Origin: Gibbula magus
Lineage: Eukaryota; Mollusca; Gastropoda; Trochida; Trochidae
DNA length: 64,000 nucleotides
Assembly (NCBI GenBank): GCA_936450465.1
Contig: OW388290.1
Location: forward strand, 23,115,457-23,179,456
Reading direction: 5' to 3'
Below are positions 1-14,760 of this stretch, in pieces. The first letter of the stretch is position 1. Each line of letters starts with the position of its first letter. A program made the translations under genes and the position numbers. Below the pieces are notes generated by a model. The model did no database searches and was not told the origin of the DNA. It worked only from the letters and a program-made list of their open reading frames with translations.

Positions 1-620
1 TAACAAGAAAATGAATGCAACTTCAGGTATTATGAGTCTTTATATGCATTCTCGGGGATTAAGCTTCCGTTTAATCCCCTTCCGAACCCAACACCCCCTG
101 CTGTAGAAGCCCACTCACAATTACTCAGGTACAACGGTGATATGCAAATCTACAAAGGTCAACAGTTCAAAGGCTTTTATGCTCTTAACACCGGTAGAGA
201 AAATTCCAGATTTATCCACATTCTCAGTAGGTAATCAGCGTTTACACAATAGGCACTAAGTAGGCACCATTAGCTCACAGTATCTTCACTCAATAAAGCT
301 TCCTGTATCACTGACTTCATTTAACATTAGGCATGCTCCAGCACTTGAAGTATGCATTGGATGGGCAGCTTTAGTCGACTTCAGCAGGGAGAGATTTAAA
401 AGCCAAAAAAATTGTTGTACATGATTGTGATTCCTGACCCTAAAAAGATTATGTATGATTTCTTTGAGAGGCATTTTCTTTGTTATGAAGGATTTCATTT
501 GACCTGGAACACTAACAATGGTTATGACAATTTGTAAAATTTTAATGCTAGTCTTAAAGACGTCATTAGAGTGATGATGGCACATAATGATGGTGTAACT
601 ACCTCTTAAAGATTTAACTA

Positions 621-664
621 TTGTTGACTTGTATTGTTGACTTGTATTGTTGACTTGTATTGTT
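621..664. repeat. 13-bp tandem repeat, 3.4 copies
   Basis: TTGTTGACTTGTA is repeated exactly three times from 621, followed by TTGTT. Confidence 0.9.
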
Positions 665-1579
665 GCTTACATGAATATATAAGGCTTAGAAAAGGTGGAA
701 ATATTTATACTCGAACAATGATTTGTTGTGTAAGACATTTCATACTTATCTTCCTCGATATGAAAAATATGTATGTGAAATTTTGTTAACGTTACTCAGA
801 TTTAATGAACCTCGCTCTTGAGATTACAAAATATATAGTAAACTTTTATCTGAAAACAATTGTTTCTTAAATGAAGGAACTTTACATATGTCATTGACCT
901 TTTTGCTTGAAAATAGTGTTTTTCCTACACCACATCACATTCATTGCAAATAAGGAGGTTGACCATCCATACATTTTGGTTTTCCTTCATCTCTACATCT
1001 TCTAAAAATCCTCTTTAAGAAATCAGAGTAACTGTCAAAACATCACCACAGTACATTGATCAGGGAATCTGAAGGTGAAAAAACTGACAATGGTTCAAAT
1101 GCTTTTTCACGTTTTTGTTTGAAGTCGTACCAAGAGTAACACTCAAAATGTCAAATCAACACGGTGTACTGATCAAACGATCAGACTTTTCAACTCCAAC
1201 TGAAATCTGGTTTCATCATTGTCTTTTTCAATTCAACAAAACAGTCTCCACGTCAAAAGGTTCAATCATGCGAACTGATAAGAACAACATCTTTTCAACT
1301 CTGACTATCTGATCACCCCAGATGAATATAAGAAACAAAGTGTTTTTTTCTAAGGCATTGAGGAAATTAAATTCAACTGCTCCGTTCCCATGGTTTAGTT
1401 CAAATCAAATCAAGGGTAACATACAAAATGTCAAATCGTCACGGAACATCGATCAAGAGACGGAAAGCCGTTTGAAGAGCATTTAGAAGTTGAATGCACA
1501 AGAAAAACAAGATTTCTGGATATTAACTTCTTTATTGTGAACAGACAGGACTTTTTGGAGTATGTGTAATTTTGAGGTA

Positions 1580-1854
1580 TTTTTGTAATGAATGTGCATT
1601 TTTCTCCATCGAATTGTCAAGTCATCAAAATATTATACTCATAGCAACAATGAATGGTACATCTCATTGTTTTTATTTTTTAATGAATTTGCACTCTTTT
1701 TTGGTAAATTGTAAAATCTCAAGTCATCAAAATGATAACCTCAGTAAAGTTTCAACTGGATTATGTTATAACCAAGTGTACATAACAAATACAAACCAAG
1801 ACTGTCCCCTTAAATTTCATTTCCACTAAAACATGATAGAACCATCTCTTTAAT
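1580..1854. repeat. MITE-like family A, copy 1
   Basis: The right half ends TTTCATTTCCACTAAAAC, then GATAGAACCATCTCTTTAA, matching the copies ending at 8981 and 61686. The left end is not clear. Confidence 0.5.
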
Positions 1855-2436
1855 TGCTATTCTTCCTTGTGTCCCAACTCAACCAAAAACTTGTTTAAGA
1901 TGAGAAAACTGATCATTCAACAACCATTATTTTACTTTGATTCAAATATCACGCAAAATCTATCCAATACCTTTCGTAATCGACCTTTTGAGAAAACGGT
2001 GACCTTTGACCCGGCACACCTGGATGTCAGATCACAGGTGTGTAACATTCGGCTTATCTCTGCGATATCTCCACATCTTCCCTATCATCTTACTTTTAAT
2101 CTGCTCAATATTCTCCAGTAAACGCTCGGGGACACTTTTAGTTGATAACATATGCAGTCTGAGTTGAAACCATGTTGTATACACAATGTAAAAGCCCCAA
2201 CACTTATGTTGTACATGATATGGGGAGGCTTACCATCCTGAAAACCAAGGCTAAAAGCCTCAACACTTATGTTACAATAATGGACCAGATGTGCCCACAA
2301 ACTCAACAAAGTGTTTAAGTCAGGGGATAGAGAATCGAAATATGTGATTAGAGAATCTAAAATCTAAACTATTTGTCACAAACGGAAGAATCACAAAGCT
2401 GTTGCCTTGAATTGTCCTTGAAGTCAAACACTTATT

Positions 2437-2466
2437 AAAAATAAAAATAAAAATAAAAATAAAAAT
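2437..2466. repeat. (AAAAT)n microsatellite
   Basis: Five to six perfect AAAAT units. Confidence 0.9.
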
Positions 2467-3779
2467 TCCCATTTAGTGAAATTAATATACAAAATCAAAC
2501 CAAAAGGTCACCAATAGAAATATAGCTACTCCTTTTATTTCTTAGAAATATATATTTATAATTTCATTATGAAAATATTTTCAAATCATATTTTATGAAT
2601 TAAATAATACCTGTACAACATAAAAAGATTCTTGAATTTAAAGGAAATGTTTTTAAAACCCAGCTTACTGAACATTCCTCTTCATTGCATTATCAAAGGC
2701 AAAGGTCAGGTAAATACTAAAGTTTTTCATTTCCATGACGTACATACAGCGCAGCTGACAAACAGATATCCCACAACACTAAAGGCTCTATGAAAACAAA
2801 CAATGCTCCCATATTCATGTATCTGTAAGGACATATGTAACTCTAGTTGCACACGGAGTATGAATTTTCATACGTATAGAGCCTACCGGTGAAAGCATAT
2901 TCGACAAGATCCTGTAACCTTTATAATGTATTGAGGCTTCGCTTAACATAAACAGCTGGTCCTCTTGCATAGAGGCACCTGAATCAAGAGCTAAATGTCA
3001 AACTACGGCAAGGTAGGGATTTACAGTGGTGAAGGTTTACAAAAGAGGTTTCAATCTTGTCAAAATCAAACTTATAGACGAATAAACAAAACTTGGGTAA
3101 GATCCATCCAAAATACATCATAGACATTTATTAACTTACTATGTTGTGTAACAAGTAGGGGCTTACAGCGTGAAACATTACAATGTGTTTTATTATCAAA
3201 AAGTGCAAAATTAGGAAATTCACAAAAGCACCCTCTCTGTAACGAAAGAGATGTATCCAGTTGATCGAAGGGTAGATCCAGTTCATCAGATAGTGAGAAG
3301 ATGGTGGGTGTAGCTAGAAAGATAAATTAGCTGATGGAGAGGAGGGTGAACTCAAGAGAAGTGTATATCCATGAACTGGATCCGTCCCCAGGGGTCATTA
3401 TGTCATCTTGTAACCAGGGTCAGGTGACTGGTCTGACTGCAGGCTGAACTGACTGGACTCATTGAGGAACAGTGATCAATGAGTACATCATAAGGTGTAT
3501 CAATTCTTCCGCGAATAATATAATATGGTGTGATGTACTAAGCACTGTACCAGAGTTATCCAAGGCTGAATGGTGACATAAAGTGAATTTGACATTTTAT
3601 ATTTTTCATGAAGATACAGCAATGTCCATGACATATATTTTTAAAACCTTAGCGCTCAGATCATCATGAGCCAATATGTTAAACAACAGTCCTTATGACT
3701 ATCTTAAAGCCAAGACAGCTTAAAATATATGTCCGGATCCTTTCAGAACAATCTGATCAACTTTCTGATGAGAATTTGG

Positions 3780-4930
3780 ACATCTGGCTCATTCCTTAGG
3801 GACACATTACACAAGTCTTGCATCTACACCAAACTGATGTATTTCAAATCTGGTCATCTCACTGCAAGTACCTCCTCATTGAACATTCAAGTCAATCCTT
3901 GACAATAGATGTCCCCAGATGAAAGATCGGGAACATACCAGTGATCTTGAATTACATGAGATGACATCACTGGACAAGCTGATAAACTCACTGAATGAAC
4001 CTCTTTATTGTGATAACCACAAAGGTAAAAGCATGACCCTATGGGAAGAATATTGTAGAAACACCATTGGTCAGTTGTTACTCTGAATGACGCCATGATC
4101 CCTGAGGGACAGATTATAGGACCATCTACCCCTCATCTCAATGTGTTCTTCATCTGTTCAACTGAATGTTTCTCCATATAAATTCTAATCCACCAGGACA
4201 AACCATGACCCTATGGGGAGAATGTTGTAGACTCACAAAACACAAACCATCCCACATTACCCCGAATGACGTCATGATCCCTGAAGGACAGATTACCTGA
4301 TTTCCATCTATCCTCACCTCAATGTGTTCTTCATCAGATCAATTGAATGTATCTCTTTATAACGTTACGCATCCTCCAGGACAAACCATGACCCTATGGG
4401 AAAGAGTATTGGAGAAACATCAACGGCCCTTTATTACATAATGATTACCCAGGGACAGATTGCGAGACTTCATCAGATCAACTGAATGTATCTCTTTATA
4501 ATGTTAAACCAGAACAAACCATGAAGTATGTGAAGAATATTGTAGAAACACCAGTGGTCTCTTATGACCCTGAATGACGTCATGATCCCTGAGGGACAGA
4601 TTAGGAGATCTCCATCTACCCCAACTAAATGTGCTCCCTCCACCAGCTCTATATGTAATGAACTTGCAACATTCTGGACTAAATGGGTCTCTTTAGAAAG
4701 TGAAATATTGTGAATATAATGATCTTGATTACATCACAGATACCTGGGGACAAATTTGAATTCACCTGTGCCCTTAACCATAACAAGTTCCCTTGCAACA
4801 CTAAATATACATCCTTATCAAGGTCAATATTGGAGTTGTCTTGTGACTTAAGTCTGTCCTTCACCTGAATAACTTACAACACCTGAACCATATAGGACTC
4901 CTTATGAAGGAAAATCATGAATGTATCTCA
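3780..4930. repeat. Degenerate tandem repeat, unit about 180 bp
   Basis: TGACGTCATGATCCCTGA-like blocks recur near 4085, 4266 and 4576, with AACCATGACCCTATGGG and ATGTGTTCTTCATC between them. Units are diverged and some are shortened. No reading frame spans them. Confidence 0.7.
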
Positions 4931-5769
4931 TCACAGGTGGAAAATTCAACAACACCTATAATAGAACAATAATTGTCCCTTATCAGATGAACTTGCAATT
5001 ATTTGATTATTAGGGCTCCAAATGTTTAACCATTCCACTAAAAAGTAATATACTTATGTTTTTCATATTCTGGTGGTAAAGTCAAAGCAGTTTTACTGTA
5101 TTAGCAACGATGTAACCAAATACACAAACACACTACAGTATTTTAATATCAGTTACATTGCTATCACGTGAAGAGTCCGTGACAGATTCCTTATAGAATT
5201 TACTCACTACTTTCTTCACAGAAACAATGCTGACTATGTCACAATAGACCTTCACGAGACTAATATGTTAGACTTTAACGAGAAAGTCCATTCTGTCATA
5301 TTCTCATGTTGCATTTTAAATATTTAATCAAATATTCAAAATTAAAAAATTAGCATTAAAAGGTCCAATCAAATGATGATATTAAAATGTAATGAAAATA
5401 TGGAAAGAATATAATTGTGAAAGTAAATTCAGACACCTACGGTATCAGGTCAAACCTTTGGTAAGACAAAGAACAACGAGACGGGAACAACAACACATTG
5501 CGACCTGGGGTTTAACAATGAATAAAATGATATATTCATATCAAGAAACATTCTTAGAATAATACTAATCCATGTTCTACAACAAACTTTTAAAACCTAC
5601 TCAAATACAAATTATAATACTCATTAAGTTGAACTTTAAAACATAAAGGATATTATCGCAGAACACAAACTAATGTAACTCCAAATATCAAAAGATCAAA
5701 GAGAAAGCCAAAAAGCGTTGGATTTCAAAACACATATATTTTAAGCAAAACTAACTTCAAACTTTTGAC

Positions 5770-6230
5770 CTATTATTGTCAAGAAAAGTGACTCCGCACA
5801 ATCAGTGTAATCAACACTATGAGAGGACAGTCCCTGACCCCCCAGTATATGAAACCACTTCAAAGCCCCTCCCTGACACTGGGTCCATCTATCTGGAACC
5901 AGGATACAGTTTCACCCAATATTAAGATGCCTTTCAGTGGCAGTCCCCCCCCCCCCCTTTTTTGGGGGGGAAACTTTGCATGTAAATTTGATTAACCCCA
6001 TGGGAAACCTATCTTTTCAATATGTGAACCCCCACCACCTTTGAATATTTCTTGTTCTGCCTATGGCTTTGTCCTAATCACTGTCAAGAAGAGTCAACTC
6101 AGAACTTTTAGTGTAATCAACACTAAGAGGGGCCAGTCCCTGACCCCCCAGTATATTAAACCACTTCAAAGCCCCTCCCTCCCTCTATCTGGAACAAGGG
6201 TACAGTTTCACCCAATATTTAGCTGGTTTT
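5770..6230. repeat. Two-copy duplication, offset about 300 bp
   Basis: TCCCTGACCCCCCAGTATAT recurs at about 5829 and 6137. TTTCACCCAATATT and GTGTAATCAACACTA are also present in both. A C13-T6-G7 run at 5945-5970 lies between the copies. Confidence 0.75.
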
Positions 6231-7867
6231 GTCCTTGGCCGTGCCCCGGGTGGTCTAACCTACTCATAGTAATTAAATAATCAAACTGCTCAAGTTACAG
6301 ACCAGAATACCATGTGTACAATTACTTATACAATGAAGGGGTATCGAGTTCATTCGTAAAATGTTTAACTGTTTAATGGCACTGTTCCCAAATAACAGTA
6401 CCCAAGTGGTATAAGATTTTGAAGCAGATTGTGTTACATTTATTACCCAATGTGGCATTTTCATTAGAAAATCCTTGTTCAGTAATGATAGGATAAACAA
6501 ATTGAGCTATCAAACTGTAGCAATTATTTTCATAGAGTCACATTCTCGTTTGAAGAATGTTTGCTAATAACAGGAGAAGGTTGTGAGATGTTTAAGTTAC
6601 ATAATCTGGCATTTTCATTGGAATGTAGATTGGCCGTAACATGCTCTCAAGGTAATGTCTGTTTCCCTAATAACATGGAAGGTATAATCTATCAACATGA
6701 CAACTGAGGTGATAAAATTAACAAAGACAATTACATACATAGAGATTATTACCTAAGGATCAAAGTATGTCAAATGACTTTTAATCGTGTGTGAGGTTTT
6801 GTATTGCCTGGGCACAGTGAGGATAACATACAAAGAGTTACGTAAAAGTCAAATGGCACAATTTGGAGTGTAACAATTTCTTTATTACCCATTCTATTCT
6901 ATTTGATTTGCATAAAATTAGCGAATGGCCTACTTCTCTTCAACGACAAGCTGCAGTGACATCACAAATAAGTGCTTATGACATTTTATGTTTTATCTCA
7001 GAAGTCACGGTGAAACAATGGTTGGTAGGCAAGCATGATATGTGCACATGTGCTCGTATCTCTTTTATTCTCAACTATATGGGTAATGAATTGACCACAC
7101 ATACCACCACCACCACCTATTTGATTAATCGTAAGTTCTACGTAAATATGTTCCGCACATTGTGACACCAAATGCAAACATATAATATCACAATGCTAAA
7201 AGAGCCTGGTACATTTTATAGTTGACTAGATGCAAGTCAACCAATCAGTGAAGATGAGCTGCCGTAATAACCTGTGCATATATTGCTGACTCAACAAAAC
7301 ACAAGACGTGAGTGATCTGTCATCTTCTGTATGTGCTGACACTGATCTCATCAATACTCGTTAATCTTAATTACTCATTCTCCGGCAGTCTTCAATAATT
7401 GCCATTTTTGTGGAATATCTGCTAATTTGTTTGCTATGTCCATATGCAAACAAATTCTCTTATTAATTGAGCTAATATGATTTATAGTTAAATATTATGG
7501 TATCTTATTTCTAAAATTTGGCAAATTTTGTTGATTTGATTTGGAGTAGTCTAAAATTTGATGTATTTCTGACCTAAGTATTGGATATTAGGAATTTAAA
7601 TGAAAGACAACAATTTATTACTTATATAAAGTCAAATGGAACAAGAGAAGAAAATATTGGAACAAGTATTATAATGTTGGTAAATTAATAACAGCTGTTG
7701 TATGATAGATGGGATCCAATTTTCTAATTTATCATAAACCAATAAAGAAGCATGACAGATGAGGTTAATATTTGGTGAGTGAGTTATTGTCTAACACTGT
7801 TTGGGAAGTATTACAGACATTAGCAACAAAGTAGTCTTACACTCAGGGAAAAGTATGGAATTTTCAG

Positions 7868-7964
7868 ACACAGGAACTCGATATCGTAAGTAAAACATAA
7901 GTAAAACGTAGGTAAAACAAACCTACCCCCTATATGTTTTACTTACGATATCGAGTTCCTGTGT
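7868..7964. repeat. Perfect 32-bp inverted repeat, 33-bp loop
   Basis: The arm at 7868-7899 (starts ACACAGGAACTCGATATCGT) is matched without error by its reverse complement at 7933-7964. The loop holds three further GTAAAAC-type repeats. Confidence 0.92.
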
Positions 7965-8569
7965 TTTCAGAGTCTCTGTATAAAAACGGATATAAAAATA
8001 TTAAATATATTAAATATTTTTTTCAGAAATAAACATTATTATATAAGTCTAAGTGTTAGACTAGCGGTGTTTAAGACATTTTAAACGGTGATGGTAAAGT
8101 GAAAATATCATCTTCTTTGACAGAGCAACTGAAGAGACTTAATTTCGAACTACAGACAGGCTACAGGTGTTGCGATCAGGTCCATTGATCACATCAGGTA
8201 TCAGACAGTACCTGTGATCAGTGAAGTGTGTCCACTCGACCCCATCAAAGTTTACCCTCGGGTGTCCCGTTCACACAAACAATATGTCACCCATATCTAC
8301 ATTACACATCTAATGCTTTGCTTGAAAACATCATCAATTTTATAGGTGTGAAAGTAAGTGAAATCATGTGTTTTGTTTTCAATGACGTCAATGGTCTCAT
8401 TTAAGTTAAGCTCTAAAATGATCTTGTGAAGAAGAAATGTGTTTTATATATTGTATTTGAGTCTTGTTATTGACAAAAAGCAGATGTCTTTAAAGAAATA
8501 ACCATTATTGATCATTTGCCTTGAGAAGGAGAATTTTATCTCCACAAAGTTATCATAGTCCCTGCTACA

Positions 8570-8981
8570 TTAAAGAGAGAGTTCAATTGCAGCATCCGCC
8601 ATTTTGTTTTTTGCGAATTATGTGAAAATGAAAAGAAGCTGTATTTTTACAAATTGTACAGCTTTGTCATAATAAATAATAAAACAAATATATTGATAGA
8701 ATATCCATAACGGAACAAACATCATTTCTTTAGACTGATCAACAATGACATGTTACATCTTAACAAAGCTTTCCACACTCGTAGCGCCAATGAATAGTTT
8801 CACTTATCACAGTTTTAATTTTTAATAAATGTCAATTGTCATAATCTTAATTCATCAAAATATTACCCTCTGTAATATGTTTCAACTGAATGGTGTTACA
8901 ATCATTTATCAAATAACATACAGAAATGTCTCCTCGAATTTTATTTCCACAAAAAATACCCTGATAGGACCCTCACTTTAA
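8570..8981. mobile_element. MITE-like family A, copy 2, about 412 bp
   Basis: Its ends are inverted: TTAAAGAGAGAGTTC at 8570 and GGACCCTCACTTTAA ending at 8981. The middle contains GTAGCGCC and a TTACTTTTTAATAAAT-like block shared with the 61268 copy. No ORF is present. Confidence 0.6.
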
Positions 8982-10097
8982 GCTCAGAATAGATATGATG
9001 AAGAGTGCTAGTTTCTTACAGCATGGAGGCAGGTATGTCTATATAAGAAGTAAGATGTTCAATGGGCTGTCCACATGCTGTAAAACCATCAGGCTTGTTG
9101 TCTGTCTTGGTAAAATGATAACCCATGATTCATGCACAGGCTTAGGTTGGGATAACCTTCCAACATGGCTGTAAACAGTAATCACAGCAAAAGGACATAT
9201 TTTCCCTATAAAATTTCATTTTTGTATCTATGAATGACAAAAGTCAGATTACTGACAAATCATTTAGAAAGTATTTGTTTGTAATTATTATTTGTTATGC
9301 AAAGTGTGGCTTTGAACTCAATTGCAGAAAAATCTGTCATGTTTGTCATATTTGATACAAACTTAGCTCCACAATTAATCTTAGCCAATGTCAAATGATG
9401 GGCTTACGGTTGATATTAGTGCTAAGATCGGTTATTGGAACAGCCCCCTGATCTTTTGGGGGAAAAGGTGCAAAATTCCAATTTCCTTTACTAGTGCAAA
9501 ATTCTCAGAGAAATTGAAATTCTGCCTCATTTTTCTCTGAGTCATCAAGTCTTATCCTATAATAATTACCCTAATAAAATCATATGTTTTGGCAAGGTCA
9601 AGTGTAACTAACTGAAATCTAATTTTTATCATTTTGTGGCCAAGGTTTGGTAACTTTAGCAAAGATGAATTACCTGAGGTTTATTCCATAAGAAAACCAA
9701 CTTTACAGAGCTATTTTAACATACTCCAATAAGAGAGAGCCCTACACAAAGGTGGGTTATGTCAGCGGTGAACAATCGACAGTGTAACATCCCCTCTTAA
9801 GTTATCCATGAGTTAATTAGAACCTGCTGGTTACCTCTTATCTCTGCGACCATATTACCTGCTTAATTAACCCAGTATGCTCTCTCCATGCACTTAAGAG
9901 TTGCCTGTATGAAAGCTGCCATCCATCACAGCCTAAGTGTCCATTAAACCTGACTTGTTCCCTCATACACACTGTCACTGATGCAAGGAGTACATATAGA
10001 TGTGACTTATGTATGTATATGTATGTTGGAGATAAGTAAATATTCAGGGCATGTCATTTTTCATAATTCATGATTTTCGTTTCATGGAGTGCGTTAT

Positions 10098-10136
10098 TGT
10101 TTATTACTGCTTAGGCAATATGGCAGCCATTAGTGA
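10098..10136 (-). mobile_element. SINE 3' fragment
   Basis: Minus-strand CACTAATGGCTGCCATATTG followed by a GCAGTAATAAACAATAA-type tail. It is homologous to the 62364-62418 tail. No head is visible. Confidence 0.5.
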
Positions 10137-12279
10137 AAAGCAGTTCTCTGTTAAATCGATAATGAAGGAATTTGTTAAAATATTCCATTTGTTTGATTTA
10201 AGAAAAAGGTAGGCATTTTAGTTATTGTTTTATGAGCATTTTACAGGTGAAATGGTGCTTGTCACTTAATTTCTTTCATTTTTTATAAAATTCCCTTCAT
10301 ATTATGCAAATTATTCCTAAATATAAGGACATATATTGGACTTAATACATTTCCTTCATGTAGCAATATATATAAGAATAAACACTGCACTTACGGTTAA
10401 AATACAAATTAAAAGATTGAATAATCATCAATGAATAATAATTTCAAATGTTTTTAACTGTTACAAATACATGCAATTTAGTGAATAAATGTAACATCTA
10501 ATGATGAAAATGTTGCAAGGGGCGTTTATCTTCATTTCGTAAAATAGTTTCAAAACTTTTTAAACTCATTCGAACTAAAAGAATCCAGACTGACTTAAAT
10601 GAGACTCATTACATTTGCAAATAACATGGAAGAACGCCAAATGATTAGTCAGAGGGGGTAGACTCTAATCACCCCGGCTGAAATTACATACACCGCACTA
10701 ATTACTATAATGCCTAATTAGCACAACCCTGTGGAGGATTATCTGATTAAAGTGCAGATTATACAGCAACTGTGTAACTAAACCCAAAATAATCAAGGGT
10801 GTGCAGACAAACATAATGATTGTACTGCATATAGTGGTCGCTAATGAGAAAATTTATACATTTTTAGATATTTTGATTCATCAAAACAAACAAATGTCGG
10901 AAAGTTATAAATTAGACGTTTTGTTCTTTCTACTGTGCATAGACTTTGCATTTTTTTTCATTATAAAATATAAATAAAATGCTGAATTTGAATAACTCTG
11001 AGTTTCTACTAATTTATTGCTTTGATATGAAATAAAATAATGATAATATAAACCAGTAGATATGTATATATGTGAACAGAATTCAAGAACATTAATCTTT
11101 TCGTTTAATTTGAATATCTATGGCCGGGTGATATGTTACATCCTATGTTTTTACAAGAGATATTTTATTTGTAATTTGAAAAATATTTCTGTCTATCTAT
11201 ATTCATCTTTCTCAAGTCATGCAACAAATAAGACAACATACAATTTGAAATAAATTCACATGAGTATGGTCCCATAAACCAATAAGAAGACATCTACAGG
11301 TTTGTACGGACGAATACTAAATCATAAAGCATAAATTTAACGTTAATTCAAAGATGAGCATGTAATACCAACGGCCTCCAAGGGGAAGACACTGACTGAC
11401 AAGTTTATCAGAGTTAGACAAGAGCAGACAAGAGATCTTTCGGCAGACGATCTCCGTCTGTGCGTCTGTACAGATGGTCCTAGAGACACACCAGCAGGCA
11501 GCCATTACAGATAACCCTCAACAGATGCACTGCTCCGACAGATACATAGACTCTCACAAGGTCTTCATCAGTATTTATTTATCATGCAATAGCAACACCA
11601 TGAGTATGGGTGCCGATTTGTTGCAAGAGATATGCATTATTATTGTTATCAGTCATTGAAACATCAAAGACTTTTTTCAAATAAGAAATTTATTTTTGTT
11701 TAGAAGATGAAGGAGAATGAGTTCTATGGATATACAAATTCTTTATTGCGGGAGTGCTTCGTTTCGCTGTAGATTCTAACACCGTTATCAAGCAAATGTT
11801 TAGAACATGTTCACAAACACAAGAAAGATTCTTGGTCAAGTAAAATGTTATGAGTGGTACACTACAGTCTTTCTCACCGACAGTAGTTCAAAATATTCCA
11901 ACCACAAATTCTCCATAACAGGATCGATTCTTGAAAAGCAAGTCTATGGTTTGAGCTAAAATTCTGATTCTCAGAGACTCCTTTGCAATAGTGAATAATT
12001 TGAGTTTTTGGAGAACAAATATTTTTTCAGAGACAGAGTTTCAGAGTTGGTATACTACTAAAGTATATCATACTTACAACAGATGAATACAATTATGACC
12101 ACAGTTTAAAAGCATGTTACTCAGTCTGTACAATACAATCACATTTTGAATAAATTCATATTTTTATATATTATGTTTTTAGATATGTAGATTTAAACCA
12201 GCTCATTACTCAAAGTTATAAAGAACAGGAAATGCCCAATCTGTTGATAGAACATTCATCTTTACTTAGTTTGTGAATT

Positions 12280-12325
12280 ATTGTTTAACGCCAGTTAGGC
12301 AATATTGCAGCCATTAGTGGCGATC
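12280..12325 (-). mobile_element. SINE 3' fragment
   Basis: Minus-strand CCACTAATGGCTGCAATATT, then GGCGTTAAACAATAA. It is the same tail as at 62364-62418, without a tRNA head. Confidence 0.6.
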
Positions 12326-14369
12326 TTTACATAGTACTTGGTTTATGTTGCTTAAACTTTCACAGTATTCACATGTAATGCACATGAACTTCTCATTGGT
12401 ACTCAGACGACCAATCAAAGAAGAGCTTTATTGTAGCACAAACATATAAAAAACATAAAATGCACATGAAGTTCTTAGTACATGCAGGGCTGTTTTATTT
12501 ACAGTGCAGAATATTTATTGGAAGTGCAATGCCCATGTGCTTCAGAAGTTTATGAAAATGAAAATGATTCTACCATTTCTAGGATTTTAAAGCAAATTCA
12601 GGGTCCATCAAAATAACATGCAAATAATTTCTAAAGGGGGCTGGGGTTGGAACCTCCTGACCCAACACCCCACACACCCCTCTCTGGTGCCGCCACTGGA
12701 ACAGTTCTCTACTAAACATGAAGAAACAGAATTGCTGTTTCTCATTATATGAAACACATGCACTTCTTTATCCCCCATGATTAACTATTACCTGTAGAGC
12801 GTGAAACATGAACTCAGGGGAAAACAGAACACCTTTGTTGATTGCTCACACAGTTAATAGTTCCTTGGTATAGAAAGAAACATGCAATGCACATGCGCTG
12901 CTTTCATGCGTGGTCAGTTGTGCGTGAAAGAGCTTGTATGATGGATGTGTTTAACATATGGTAAACATCACACTCCAACATTAACTATACAAGTAGGAGT
13001 CCAGTGTAGAGCTTAGAATAGAGGACTGTAAACTTCAAACAACAAATAGAATGTGTGAAATACTAAATTTTAATCATTGTATTTTCTTTACTTTATTTTC
13101 TTGAAACATGTTTTCTTAAGAGGCATTCATCCATAAAATCTTCTTGAGTTTTATCATAACTTTGAAGAGTTGACTTTAAAAAAAGATAGGAGTTTGTAAA
13201 AGTTGTAATATAGTTATTTCAGAGACCCAGAAACTGATTTGAATACCAAACTTTTCTTGTAAAGCAATTCTGAAAAGTTGCGAAAAGCGGAAAAGTAAGG
13301 AAACAATATGTTAACTCTCTGTTTGCTTGAGGCACAGCAATGTTACATTGAGAACTGATCACTTCGAAAACATTACAAGAGACAATGATTGAATATCCAA
13401 CAAATTTTGATTAACAGTTTATCATATTTCCGAGAACATCCTTGAGCTGCCATTTTGATACTGAATTGGAATAATTCCAAGTTAGTAATTTGCAACAAAC
13501 TGAAATGTTTCATGTTATGAAGCAAATATTTTACATATTTATTAATAAAACCATAAAACACTTTGCTCAGTACAAAAACATTAATTTTCACTTTACTCGT
13601 AAAGAAATTTCTTGGGTTCTTGCCATGTTATCGGCAATGAATCTTCAAAACTTCCCCATAATTTTGATGTTCCTATGTGAGCATGGTTTATCGTGTTATT
13701 ATGACACATTTATCTTCTCTAATTTAACAGAACATGGGTATGTGATAAAACAATAAACACACCAACCACCAATATTTTCCCAGACATGTGGTTGTTATCA
13801 CATCATATTAACACTACTCAAAGGTTACATCCTTTGTTGTAAAACACATACATTGATATGACAACAAATGGCTGTATTTTGGTTATATTGTCTTGTAAAT
13901 TGTAATCTGTCTTTTTAAGAATATTGTTTTCTCTATTCAAGATAAGATAACTGTACTTATTTATTGATGAGAAAAACAACATTTTTTGGGGAAGTGTATA
14001 TTTTTCAATATTTGATTTTTCAAAGGGAAAGTTTCAAATAATTCAAGATCTTTATCAGTGAGGGAATTATTGTATACCTATTGTAAAGGGCTTCACCAAA
14101 ATCACTTTCAAAAGGGTGATGGATGGGGTTCAAAAGCCCTGAAACCCCTCTGGGTCCCGCCTGAATACGCACATAAACCTGTCCAAAACGTTACCAGTTT
14201 ATGAGACATCAGATGTGCCGGTAATGTGCATACTACTAACGATTGGTGTACCGGGTATGTTAAAGTCACAGTAACTGTGATACATAACGATAGGACACAC
14301 ATTATAATTTGACAGAATAAGGGTTACAGTCACATTTCCCAATGACCCTCAAATTCAAGGTAATGACTA

Positions 14370-14760
14370 TTGGCCTGCAGCAGTGTGAGACAAAGTCAAA
14401 CATTTCTGTATCCTCAGACACCTAGCTTATATACAACATATATATAGTGACTTCACACTGCCAGGCAAAGAGTTAAAGTCAAAGATTATCTAAGTGACAG
14501 CACTGGTCACTCTGTCAATGAGTCCATGTGCCTGTGGCCAGTGTGAGACAGGGGTCAGTCAGACAGATGTGTAGCCTCAGATCCCTCGATTATACACGGG
14601 TTGGACACCGGCAGGCAAAGAGTTAAAGTCAAAGATTTCTCTAAGTCACAGCACTGGTCACTCTGTCAATGAGTCCATTTGCCTGTGGCCAGTGTGAGAC
14701 AGGGGTCAGTCAGACAGATGTGTAGCCTCAGATCCCCAGATTATATACACACTGACCTTT
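14370..14760. repeat. 150-bp tandem repeat, about 2.6 copies
   Basis: GGCAAAGAGTTAAAGTCAAA starts at 14464 and again at 14614. GTGTGAGACAGGGGTCAGTC and CACTGGTCACTCTGTCAATG repeat at the same spacing. The two rightmost units are nearly identical. Confidence 0.85.

Noticed and set aside
1105..1470. Weak duplication (CAAAATGTCAAATC blocks about 288 bp apart)
   Set aside because: Similarity is limited to short AT-rich segments; not enough to call a repeat family.
5821..6280. 79-residue frame spanning the duplicated segment
   Set aside because: It starts at a non-ATG codon and crosses repeats; the two duplicated copies do not preserve the frame.
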